Virus record (IMG/VR): IMGVR_UViG_3300025889_015902
Location: 1 to 43,159 of that record
Length of the DNA stretch: 43,159 nt
Direction: 5' to 3' (one strand)
Source: a virus
Shown in pieces: positions 7,515 to 18,300 of this stretch. Position 1 is the stretch's first letter. Every line of letters starts with the position of its first letter. Made by a program: the position numbers and the translations under genes. The notes beneath the pieces are model-generated. The model had not been told where the DNA came from, ran no database searches, and was given only the letters and a program-made list of their open reading frames with translations.

Positions 7515-8455
7515 AAAAATTGCTTATAAACTTCAATTAACTCAATACTTCTATTATACCAACTTAATTCTTGGGCTGTGTTTAATGCTTGTGATGAATA
7601 ATCATCATACCTACTCATAATATCGTTATAACCTGTCTCCATCATAAAAATATCACGTGGTGATCTCCAAGCTCCATGAAAATCTGTTTCCATTTCCCAA
7701 TCAGCTATAATAGGAACCCCACAAGCAGCAGCTTCAACCATTGTTAAATTAGGGTGTCCGGCTTCTAGCATAGTGGGGTGTAAGAAAATTTCATGAGTAT
7801 GAAATAATTCTCTTACTTCTTCTTGAGTAGGATCAAATAAAATTTCTAATTTAGGATAACTTAAAGTCCATAGATGAGAATTAAAAAAGTTTTTATTATT
7901 TTCAGGACCAGCAATTGTAATACTTTTGTTTAATTTAGCAGCAAGTGTTATACCATACTCAAATCCTTTTCTATCAAATCCAGCATTCCCAGCTAACCCA
8001 TTATTAGCTAACATAAAAAATGTTTTTTCTTTTTTTCTAGAAGGATCAGGATAAAAGAAATCGGTATTTACACCATGTGAAAAATACACACATTTAGGAT
8101 GATCAAAATAATTTACTAAAAATTTTGCTGGGAGAAGTGTGATTAATGATCCTTTTACAGCTTCAAAATTTTCTTTAAACACATGAGAATTTTTACCATA
8201 ATGATAGGCATGATGATCATGAAGTTGGTAAATATAAGGAATACCTCTTTTACCTAATTCAATAGCTAAATTAGCTACATGACAATGTACTATATCAAAT
8301 TCTTCAGGATTAATATGATTTGCCATTTTAATATGAACTTCATGTCCTAATTTAGTTTGGTTTTGGTAAAATTCCCAAATTAATTTTTCAATTGCTCCCC
8401 AACTTTTTGGGGGGATGGATAAACCACATCCTGGATCTACATGACAAATTTTCAT
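7511..8455 (-). CDS. Glycosyltransferase, GT4-like (GT-B fold)
   Basis: In this 314-residue protein the N-terminal half has KICHVDPGCGLSIPPKSWGAIE and FDIVHCHVANLA. The C-terminal half has FMLANNGLAGNAGFDRKGFE and the signature LTMVEAAACGVPIIADWE, which carries the conserved glutamate of GT4 retaining transferases for the nucleotide-sugar ribose. It is shorter than most GT4 enzymes (350-400 aa) but both Rossmann halves are present. There is no signal or membrane segment, so it should act in the host cytoplasm. Its ATG overlaps the stop of the preceding gene (TAATG) and its end overlaps the heptosyltransferase start (ATGA), which points to translational coupling and a shared pathway. Confidence 0.85.
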   Translation of the reverse strand: MKICHVDPGCGLSIPPKSWGAIEKLIWEFYQNQTKLGHEVHIKMANHINPEEFDIVHCHVANLAIELGKRGIPYIYQLHDHHAYHYGKNSHVFKENFEAVKGSLITLLPAKFLVNYFDHPKCVYFSHGVNTDFFYPDPSRKKEKTFFMLANNGLAGNAGFDRKGFEYGITLAAKLNKSITIAGPENNKNFFNSHLWTLSYPKLEILFDPTQEEVRELFHTHEIFLHPTMLEAGHPNLTMVEAAACGVPIIADWEMETDFHGAWRSPRDIFMMETGYNDIMSRYDDYSSQALNTAQELSWYNRSIELIEVYKQFL

Positions 8456-11100
8456 TATTTAGCGTATATTTCGGGACTATTTTCGTCCATTCCTTTAAAT
8501 TCTTGTTCTATAATACTAAATCCTGGAAGGTGTTTAGTATAAATTTTTTCTGCTGTTCCTACCTTTAACTGAGCAACATTACATACCCACATATCAAAAG
8601 CATCCCATTTAGTGGTTTTAATTTTATCTTGTATATAAGATAACTTATCATTATTAATTAAATAGGATTGAGCTGGGATAAATGGAGTTACGTCTGTGTA
8701 AATGTCTTCAATTTTAGGCCCATTTAAATTACGATTATTAAATGGGTTTCCAAATCCAATTATATCTTGATTGTTTTCTCTTGCTAATCTACTAAAACGC
8801 TTTAAACTATTATATAATTCACTAAATGGGGAATCAATAATAACATCACCTTCAAAAATTAAAACATAATCATAATCTTTATTATCTTCAGCTAAAATTG
8901 CATCTGTATGGGCTTTAAAACATCCATAATGACCTGGGGCTAATTTATAATATCCAGGAACATCTTGAACATCATCTGGTCGATTACAAGTATCTTTTGG
9001 AGGTAATTCTTTCCAGATTTTATTAATACGTTGTTCGTATTTAATACCTGTTAATTGACAAAATTCTTCTACATTTTCAACAGAACGAATTTCTTTTTCA
9101 TTTGTATCTGGTTCTGTAACTAAATGCATTAATTTAATTTTAGGATTTGGGATATCTGTCTTCCATTTAAACAAACCATTTTTAGATAACTTAGTAAAAT
9201 ATTCTTGATTAACGATAAATGTTTTTGTTTCTACATTATTTGAACTATGAATCTCAAATTCAACTCTAATATCACCCTCAAATCTAATTAAATCCCAGAA
9301 TGAATATTTTTGATTTACATCTAAAATACGATCAATAAATAAATTATCATTCTTATAAACTTTATAGTAAATTGTTCTACTATCTTTACTATTTGAAATA
9401 TAGAAATATGGAGCAAAATAATTTGGAAGATTAGTTGGTAGAACTGTAAAATATTCTACTCTAGAATAATCTCTATGATCAAAAGATTGTAAAGATAATT
9501 TATCAAAATTAGGATCTTTATATAAATTTAAATCTTTAAAAATATGATAAACTACATTTTCTAAACTATTTGAATCTGAATTATATTGGGTTTTTAAAGC
9601 ATCATAATTAGAAGCATTGTTAATCAAAGGAAGAGTAGAAATTAATTTATTTGGATTAGAAGCAAAGTAATAAGTATACAATCCTAATCCTTCACTCATT
9701 TGACATTCTCCAAAATAAAAATCGTAAGTATCTAACTTTAAAGCTGCTTTTTTAATTAATGTATCTTCTTGTAGAACATAATCATAATTAATATAATGAC
9801 ATTTACCATAACCTAATTTACTAGCTAAAGAAGCACCATTATAATAATTAGTATAAACTGTAGGACCATGATATACATCATTACCTTCACCTTGAAGATT
9901 TAAATTAACATCATATTGATCACTCCAAAGAGTAAAAGTTGTATAAAAAGTATGTTTAGTTAAAATATTATTTCTATCATAAACACAATAATCAGATGCT
10001 TCTTGGAGTACGGGAGGGATAGGAGCATGGGATGTTAAAATTACATCATAGCCCTTATTTTTTATTGATTTTATACAGTCTAATGTTGTATTTGTAATGC
10101 TATCTGTTACAGGATACGTGGATATAACAAATGCTTCTTTTTTAGATTTAAACACAGACTTTATTAATTCGCAATTTTTTTCAAAACTATCAAATTCTAA
10201 ATAATTAATCCCTTTAAATTTATCAAAATAATTAAGATAAACAGGTAAATTATATAATAATTGAGGTATTTGATATGATAATGCTTCACGAATAACTAAA
10301 GGCATTGTTTCTTTATCATTAGCTGTACCACGAGAAGTAAATAAGAATAAATCCATCGCCTGATAGAATTTATCTACATCAGTACGTTCATTCCACCAGG
10401 TTAAATTATTGGGTTTTTCTTTCATTAAGGGCTCCCAATAAAATTTAAAATTATCTGCTTGGTTTCCTAAACAATGAAATTCATAGTCAGGTAATGCTTT
10501 AGCATATTCAAAAAATTCCTTTTGATTTTTACGAGGTGTAAATAAACCAACGTGTAAAATATGTTTTTTATCTGGGTTTAACCCTAATTCTTCTAGTGCT
10601 TTAGTTCTATCTGGGCGATCAACATATTCAATAGGATATTCAACTAATATTTGGGGAATATCTACATCTTTATATTGGTTAATTTGCCATTGTGAGACGA
10701 ACATAAATTTATCTGGGAAGAATATTTTTTGAGAAGTATCAAATGATGAATCGTGTGAAGTTTCTACAATAAAATAATCACGATTAGGATTATATAATTT
10801 TTGAGCAACATCAGCATCCATAAAGAATTCCGGAATTTCCTCTAAATGAACAATATCCGGTTTTACTTTATCAATAATATCTAATAATTCAAATTTGTTT
10901 TCTTCTAAAGTATAAAATTTATCAGAATCGATTAGATTTACAAGTTTATTTCTTGTAACTACTAAAACACCTCCAGTACAATCCACCCATTCAACAAGAT
11001 AAATTTCAAAATCTTGTTTAAGTAATTCTACTTTTTTAACTAAATATTGAGGTAAACCTCCTGTTGATAAATGTGGGGCTACATAAAGCAGTTTTTTCAT
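8455..11100 (-). CDS. Multidomain glycosyltransferase (GT4-like + middle domain + GT25-like)
   Basis: This protein of about 881 residues has at least two transferase modules. Residues 1-310 are GT4-like: LLYVAPHLSTGGLPQYLVKK, then ILHVGLFTPRKNQKEFFEYA, and MPLVIREALSYQIPQLL. Residues ~325-655 hold a mixed domain beginning VISTYPVTDSITNTTLDCI that I cannot place with confidence. Residues ~658-881 resemble GT25 (lipooligosaccharide-type) transferases, with PGHYGCFKAHTDAI and DYVLIFEGDVII, the latter at the position of the acidic metal-binding motif. I start at the ATG at 11100, because the in-frame codon at 11109 is only TTG. The stop overlaps the next ATG by one base. A fusion of two transferases suggests consecutive sugar additions on one acceptor. 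Confidence 0.8.
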   Translation of the reverse strand: MKKLLYVAPHLSTGGLPQYLVKKVELLKQDFEIYLVEWVDCTGGVLVVTRNKLVNLIDSDKFYTLEENKFELLDIIDKVKPDIVHLEEIPEFFMDADVAQKLYNPNRDYFIVETSHDSSFDTSQKIFFPDKFMFVSQWQINQYKDVDIPQILVEYPIEYVDRPDRTKALEELGLNPDKKHILHVGLFTPRKNQKEFFEYAKALPDYEFHCLGNQADNFKFYWEPLMKEKPNNLTWWNERTDVDKFYQAMDLFLFTSRGTANDKETMPLVIREALSYQIPQLLYNLPVYLNYFDKFKGINYLEFDSFEKNCELIKSVFKSKKEAFVISTYPVTDSITNTTLDCIKSIKNKGYDVILTSHAPIPPVLQEASDYCVYDRNNILTKHTFYTTFTLWSDQYDVNLNLQGEGNDVYHGPTVYTNYYNGASLASKLGYGKCHYINYDYVLQEDTLIKKAALKLDTYDFYFGECQMSEGLGLYTYYFASNPNKLISTLPLINNASNYDALKTQYNSDSNSLENVVYHIFKDLNLYKDPNFDKLSLQSFDHRDYSRVEYFTVLPTNLPNYFAPYFYISNSKDSRTIYYKVYKNDNLFIDRILDVNQKYSFWDLIRFEGDIRVEFEIHSSNNVETKTFIVNQEYFTKLSKNGLFKWKTDIPNPKIKLMHLVTEPDTNEKEIRSVENVEEFCQLTGIKYEQRINKIWKELPPKDTCNRPDDVQDVPGYYKLAPGHYGCFKAHTDAILAEDNKDYDYVLIFEGDVIIDSPFSELYNSLKRFSRLARENNQDIIGFGNPFNNRNLNGPKIEDIYTDVTPFIPAQSYLINNDKLSYIQDKIKTTKWDAFDMWVCNVAQLKVGTAEKIYTKHLPGFSIIEQEFKGMDENSPEIYAK

Positions 11101-11151
11101 ATAACTCAATTAAGTTTTTATAATATAACATTTATTTTTTAGTAAACCAAG

Positions 11152-11376
11152 TTAAGGTTCAACCCAAATAAAATCTCCTTCACTAAGAGTACTTGTAATA
11201 TCCCCCCAATCTATAGTAATATAATCTTCATTTAAATTAATTACTAATAACTCAAATCCGGTTAAATTCCCATCTATATATTGTTGAATATGAGAACCAT
11301 TATACCCCCAAATATCACTATCATCTTCTTCAAAATGAATTTTATACCCGTTATTTAAATTTGTTAAAACTCCCAT
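11152..11376 (-). CDS. Small acidic protein, function unknown
   Basis: The protein has 74 residues, is acidic and beta-rich, with no Cys, no signal peptide and no recognised domain (ends TLSEGDFIWVEP). It starts 2 bases after the stop of the LamG-like gene and is followed by 51 bases before the first glycosyltransferase. It is therefore expressed with the fibre and glycosylation genes. It might be a small virion or assembly protein, but nothing in the sequence decides this. Confidence 0.6.
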   Translation of the reverse strand: MGVLTNLNNGYKIHFEEDDSDIWGYNGSHIQQYIDGNLTGFELLVINLNEDYITIDWGDITSTLSEGDFIWVEP

Positions 11377-11378
11377 AA

Positions 11379-12338
11379 TTAAAGTCCGTAATAAGCCTTT
11401 GTATTATCTTTTAAGGTTTGTAATGTAGCTGAGGGTTGTGATTGATTAAACACATACCAACCACCAAAAATACCATCGAACCATCTATTACCATTTGCTC
11501 CTCCTCCTACCATCCAGGTCACATCATCATAAAATAAGTTACCCCCTGTACCTGAAATAAAAGTAGCTCCTGATTGCCACCCATTAGGTACGTTCCAAAC
11601 ATAGAAATAATTATTTGTAGAGTTTATAGTAGTACTATTATAAACACCTTGCCATACAATAAAGTTCCATTCATTTTGAGCTACGGTTCCTGATGATTCG
11701 AATGTACGTCTATCTGAAGAAGCAGTCCCGGTTCCATCTCCTTTAATACATCTCATTTTAAATGCAGTTGTAATATCTAACCTATAACCTTTAAATGCTG
11801 GAATTGCATAAGTTTCTAAATTATTTCCTACAACTGTAGTTTGACCTGATGCATTATCTCTAGGATGAATCCAACCACACATTACCATAACCCCAGAAGC
11901 ACCTTGTTTATAAGCTTGACCTGAAGAAACTCCATCAAAAAACCCATAATTATTAGATCTACCACTACTACCTGGGTAATCCCAAGTACCAGATGGGAAG
12001 CCTGGGCTTCCATTAATATTATTATAAGCAATACCTGCTCCATCTACGCCAAAAAAGCTAGGATTTAAATCATTATACGTTTCATAATCACCCCAAACAG
12101 GAGGGGAAAATCGAAATTTCATAGCGTCATGATCATAACTTTTCCAATAACTCATTTTAACCATAGTGCCAGGACCCCCAGCAACAGCAAATGAGGCAGT
12201 ACCTGAGTAATCATTATGGCCATATTGGCATTGACCTAAGGAGTAACCATTACTAGCGACACCTTTGCCCATTTCATTATAAAGGCCATTAGTTAAAACG
12301 CTTCCTCTTAAATATAAATTAGTTGTACTTAAAGGCAT
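11379..12338 (-). CDS. LamG/concanavalin-like structural protein, possible fibre tip or adhesin
   Basis: In this 319-residue protein the pattern in the second half (RLDITTAFKMRCIKGDG, then NEWNFIVWQGVYN, YFYVWNVPNGW, and WFDGIFGGWYVFNQ) is that of a LamG-type jelly-roll: two beta-sheets with a 'surface coating' Trp in the strand after the turn. The first 110 residues are different, Gly/Tyr/Asn-rich and without a clear family. There is no signal sequence. The ATG overlaps the stop of the giant fibre gene (TAATG), so the two are translationally coupled and probably act in the same appendage. Carbohydrate binding is typical of the fold but no binding residues can be assigned here. Confidence 0.7.
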   Translation of the reverse strand: MPLSTTNLYLRGSVLTNGLYNEMGKGVASNGYSLGQCQYGHNDYSGTASFAVAGGPGTMVKMSYWKSYDHDAMKFRFSPPVWGDYETYNDLNPSFFGVDGAGIAYNNINGSPGFPSGTWDYPGSSGRSNNYGFFDGVSSGQAYKQGASGVMVMCGWIHPRDNASGQTTVVGNNLETYAIPAFKGYRLDITTAFKMRCIKGDGTGTASSDRRTFESSGTVAQNEWNFIVWQGVYNSTTINSTNNYFYVWNVPNGWQSGATFISGTGGNLFYDDVTWMVGGGANGNRWFDGIFGGWYVFNQSQPSATLQTLKDNTKAYYGL

Positions 12339-15300
12339 TACTTGTTATTTACTTTATTATCTAACTCTTTAATAGCTTCAATTAATAATGCTACTAATTT
12401 TTCGTATTTAACAGCTTTGTATCCATTATCTCTAGTTTGTACTAATTCAGGTAATACTTTTTCAATTTCTTGAGCGATTACCCCAATGTCGTGTCCTTCG
12501 TATGAAGATTGTTTATCATTCCAATCAAACTCGTAACCATTAATTTGATTAACTTTTTCTAATGAGTTTGTAATTGGAGTTACATTATCTTTTAATCTAG
12601 CATCTGAAGAATAGAACGCGATAACATCACCTGTTGCTCTAATTTCACCACTAACTGTTATTACGTTAGTAGTATTATTAACTGTAATAAAGTCAACTGA
12701 TGATACTTGGGTTGCTGAATCAGTTTTAACTAGGTAATCTGGGTGATCTACAAACGCACCACCACTAATACCACTAGTACCATTAATACTTGTACCTGAA
12801 GTACCTGGGACACCGGATGTTCCTGAAGTACCATTAACACCTGAGGTACCTGCTGCTCCATTTTTACCTGAAGTACCTGAAGCACCATTTGTACCTGAAG
12901 TACCGTTTTTACCTGAAGTACCTGCAGCACCATTTACACCTGAAGTTCCTGAAGCACCGTTTGTACCTGAAGTACCATTTTTACCTGAAGTACCTGAACC
13001 TCCGTTTTTACCTGCTGTACCACCTGAACCGTTAGTACCTGAAGTACCTGATTTACCTGAAGTACCTGAACCACCAGCTATACCTGAAGTACCTGAACCT
13101 CCGTCTGTACCTGAACTACCTGATGAACCAGAAGTACCTGAAACACCACTTTGAGCATTTACCCCAGAAGTACCTCCTGAACCATTTGTACCTGAAGTAC
13201 CTGATTTACCTGAAGTACCTCCTGCACCATTTTTACCTGCTGTACCACCTGATCCATTTGTACCTGAAGTACTAGCTACTCCTGAAGTACCTCCTGCACC
13301 GTTTTTACCTGATGTACCACCTGAACCATTTGTACCAGAAGTTCCTGATTTGCCTGAAGTACCCGCAACCCCATCTTTACCTGAAGAACCGGCTGAACCG
13401 TTAGTACCTGAAGTACCTGATTTACCTGAAGTACCTCCAGCTCCGTTTTTACCAGCAGTACCACCTGAACCGTTTGTACCTGAAGTTGAACTTACACCTG
13501 AAGTACCTCCTGCACCATTTTTACCTGATGTACCACCTGAACCGTTAGTACCTGAGGTACCTGATTCTGCTGAACCTCCACTTGCTCCTGTAATACCTGA
13601 TGTACCACCTGAACCGTTAGTACCTGAAGTGCCTGATTTACCTGAAGTACCTCCAGCTCCGTTTTTACCTCCTGTACCAGCTGAACCGTTAGTACCTGAA
13701 GTAGAAGCAACACCTGAAGTACCTGCAGCACCATTTTTACCTGAAGAACCGGCTGAACCGTTTGTACCTGAAGTACTAGCTACTCCTGAAGTACCAGCAG
13801 CGCCATTTTTACCTGATGTACCACCTGAACCGTTAGTACCTGAAGTGCCTGATTTACCTGAAGTACCTGCAGCTCCATTTACACCTGAAGTACCTGATGA
13901 ACCATTTGTACCTGATACGGCTGATTTACCTGAAGTACCTGCAGCTCCATTTACACCTGAAGTACCATTTGAACCTTTTGTTCCTGAAGTAGCAGATTTA
14001 CCTGAAGTACCTGAACCTCCGTCTGTACCACTTGTACCAGAAGAACCTGATGTACCTGAAACACCACTTTGAGCATTTGCCCCAGAAGTACCTCCTGAAC
14101 CGTTAGTACCTGAAGTACCTGATTTACCTGAAGTACCACCGGCTCCGTTTTTACCTGATGTACCACCTGATCCATTTGTACCTGAAGTACTAGCTACTCC
14201 TGAAGTACCACCTGCACCATTTTTACCAGAAGTACCTCCTGAACCGTTAGTACCTGAGGTACCTGATTTACCTGAAGTACCGTTTGCTCCATTTACACCT
14301 GAGGTACCTGATGAACCATTTGTACCTGATGTTTTGCTTTCTCCTGATAAACCAGCAGCCCCATCTACACCACTTGTACCTGAAGTACCTGATGAACCTG
14401 AAGTACCTGATACAGCTGCTACACCTGAAGTACCTGCTACTCCGTTTTTACCAGAAGTACCTGATGAACCATTTGTACCTGAGGTACTAGCTACTCCTGA
14501 AGTACCTCCTGCACCGTTTTTACCTGATGTACCACCTGAACCGTTTGTACCTGAAGTAGAAGACTTACCAGAAGTACCTGCAGCTCCATTTACACCTGAA
14601 GTACCATTTGAACCTTTTGTACCTGAAGTAGCAGATTTACCTGAAGTACCTGAACCTCCATCAGTACCTGAAGTACCTGATGAACCGCTAGTTCCTGAAA
14701 CAGCACTTTGAGCGTTTGAACCTGTGCTACCATTTGTACCTGTAGAACCTGAAGTACCACTTGTGCCAGCTTTACCTGAAGTGCCACCGGCTCCGTTTTT
14801 ACCTGAAGTACCTGCAGAACCGTTTGTACCTGAAGTTGAACTTACACCTGAAGTACCTCCAGCACCATTTTTACCTCCTGTACCTGATGAACCTTGAGTA
14901 CCTGAAGTGCTAGCTACTCCTGAAGTACCTGCTACTCCGTCTTTACCAGCAGTACCTGATGTACCATTTGTACCTGAAGTGGAAGATTTACCTGAAGTTC
15001 CTGCAGCTCCATTTACACCTGAGGTACCATTTGAACCTTTTGTTCCTGAAGTTGCGCTTACACCTGAAGTACCACTACCACCATCTGTACCACTTGTACC
15101 TGAACTACCTGAGGTACCACTTACTGCACTTTGTGCATTGGAGCCTGTTGAACCGTTAGTACCTGTTGAACCACTTGTTCCTGAAGTACCTGATTTACCA
15201 CTTGTACCTCCAGCTCCATTTTTACCAGCAGTACCTCCTGAACCGTTAGTACCTGAAGTTGAACTTACACCTGAAGTACCTGCAACTCCATTTTTACCCG

Positions 15301-18300
15301 AGGTACCTGATGAACCTTGAGTGCCTGAAGTAGAGCTTACACCTGAAGTTCCTGCAGCTCCATTTATACCGGAAGTACCATTTGTACCTGATGATCCTGA
15401 TGAACCTGAGGTTTTACTTAAACCGGATTCTCCAGCTAAACCATCAACTCCAGAAGTACCGCTTGTACCTGAGCTACCAGATGTACCTGAAGTACTAGCT
15501 ACTCCTGAAGTTCCAGCATTTCCATTTTTACCTGAAGTACCTGCTGAACCATTTGTACCTGAAGTGGAAGATTTACCTGAAGTACCTCCAGCACCATTTT
15601 TACCTCCTGTACCTGATGAACCTTGAGTACCTGAAGTGCTAGATTTACCTGATGTGCCACCTGCTCCATCGGTACCACTTGTACCTGATGAACCGCTAGT
15701 TCCTGAAACTGCGCTTTGAGCATTTGAACCTGTACTACCATTTGTACCAGTTGATCCACTAGTACCTGAAGTACCTGCTTTACCTGAGGTACCACCTGCT
15801 CCATTTTTACCTCCAGTTCCTGTAGAACCGTTTGTACCTGAGGTTGAACTAACTCCTGAGGTACCTGCGATTCCATTTACACCTGAGGAACCTGCTGAAC
15901 CATTTGTACCAGAAGTTCCTGATTTGCCTGAAGTACCGTTTGCTCCATTTTTACCTGATGTACCTCCTGAACCGTTTGTACCTGAGGTACCTGATTTACC
16001 ACTTGTACCCGCTGCACCATCTTTACCATTAGTACCTGTGGAGCCATTTGTTCCTGAAGTGCTAGATTTACCTGATGTGCCACCTGCTCCATCGGTACCT
16101 GAAGTACCTGATGAACCTGAAGTACCTGATACGGCACTTTGAGCGTTTGATCCAGTTGAACCATTAGTACCAGTTGAACCTGAAGTACCTGAAGTACCGG
16201 CTTTTCCAGAAGTACCTCCAGCACCATTTTTACCTGAAGTTCCTGCTGAACCCTGAGTACCTGAAGTTGAACTCACTCCTGAAGTACCTGCAATTCCATT
16301 TACACCTGAGGAACCTGCTGAACCATTAGTTCCTGAAGTACCTGATTTACCTGAAGTACCATGTACACCGTCTTTACCAGATGTACCAGTTGAACCGTTT
16401 GTACCTGAGGTACCTGATTTACCTGAAGTTCCAGCCGCACCATTTTTACCACTAGTTCCTGCTGAACCATTAGTTCCTGAGGTTGAGCTAACTCCTGAAG
16501 TACCACCAGCTCCATCGGTACCACTTGTACCTGATGAACCACTAGTTCCTGAAACTGCGCTTTGAGCGTTTGAGCCGGTTGAACCGTTTGTACCAGTTGA
16601 TCCACTAGTACCTGAAGTACCTGCTTTTCCAGAAGTACCTGCAACTCCATCTTTACCAGATGTTCCTGATGAACCTTGAGTACCTGAAGTACTAGATTTA
16701 CCAGAAGTACCCGCAACCCCATCTTTACCTGAAGAACCGGCTGAACCGTTAGTACCTGAAGTACCTGATTTACCTGAAGTACCGTTTGCTCCATCTTTAC
16801 CAGATGTACCTGCTGAACCATTAGTGCCTGAGGTACCTGATTTACCACTTGTACCCCCAGCACCATTTTTACCATTAGTACCCGCTGAACCGTTTGTACC
16901 TGAAGTTGAACTTAAACCTGAAGTACCACCTCCTCCATCAGTACCTGAAGTACCTGATGAACCACTAGTTCCTGAAACTGCGCTTTGAGCGTTTGATCCA
17001 GTTGAACCATTAGTACCAGTTGAACCTGAAGTACCTGAAGTACCGGCTTTTCCAGAAGTACCTCCAGCACCATTTTTACCTGAAGTTCCTGCTGAACCCT
17101 GAGTACCTGAAGTTGAACTCACTCCTGAAGTACCTGCAATTCCATTTACACCTGAAGAACCGGCTGAACCGTTTGTTCCTGATGTACTACTATTTCCTGA
17201 AGTACCTGCAGCGCCATTTTTACCATTAGTACCTGCTGAACCATTAGTTCCGCTTGTACCAGCTTGACCTGAAGTACCATTATTTCCATTTTTACCTGAG
17301 GTACCTGATGAACCTTGAGTACCAGAGGTTGAACTTAAACCTGAAGTACCACCACCTCCATCAGTACCTGAAGTACCTGAGCTACCTGAAGTACCTGATA
17401 TGGCACTTTGGGCATTTGATCCAGTTGAACCATTTGTACCAGTTGACCCACTGGTACCTGAAGTACCGGCTTTACCAGAAGTTCCTGCAGCACCATTTTT
17501 ACCTGAAGTACCTCCTGAACCCTGAGTACCCGAAGTGCTTGATACACCTGAGGTACCAGCTATACCATTTACACCTGAGGAACCGGCTGAACCATTTGTT
17601 CCACTAGTACCTGATTTGCCTGAAGTACCTGCAGCTCCATCTTTACCAGATGTACCAGCTGAACCATTTGTACCTGAAGTAGAAGCAACACCTGAAGTAC
17701 CTGCAGCACCATTTTTACCTGAAGTACCTGATGAACCTTGAGTACCTGAAGTGCTTGATTTACCAGAAGTACCACCAGCCCCGTCAGTACCTGAAGTACC
17801 TGAAGATCCACTAGTACCTGATACGGCACTTTGGGCAGAATCACCTGCTGAACCTGCTGTACCTGTTGATCCACTTGTTCCTGAAGTACCTGCTTTACCT
17901 GAAGTACCTCCTGCACCGTTTTTACCACTAGTACCTGCTGAACCATTAGTTCCTGAAGTGCTTGATACACCTGAAGTACCACCCGCTCCATCAGTACCTG
18001 ATGAACCTGAACTACCTGAAGTACCACTTACGGCACTTTGAGCTGAAGCACCTGCTGAACCAGCAGTACCACTTGAACCTGAAGATCCTGAGGTACCACT
18101 TGAACCTGATGTTCCGGCTGTGCCTGAAGTACCTGAAGAACCTGAACTACCTGAAGTTCCACTAGAACCTGAAGTTTTACTTGTTCCAGATGTACCTGCT
18201 GTACCAGTAGAACCTGATGTACCTGAAGTAGCAGACTTACCAGAAGTACCCGCAACCCCATCTTTACCTGAAGAACCGGCTGAACCGTTAGTACCAGAAG

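Noticed and set aside
11101-11109. TTG start at 11109 for the multidomain glycosyltransferase
   Set aside because: An ATG follows three codons later (11100) directly before the conserved LLYVAPHLS segment. The TTG adds only three residues.
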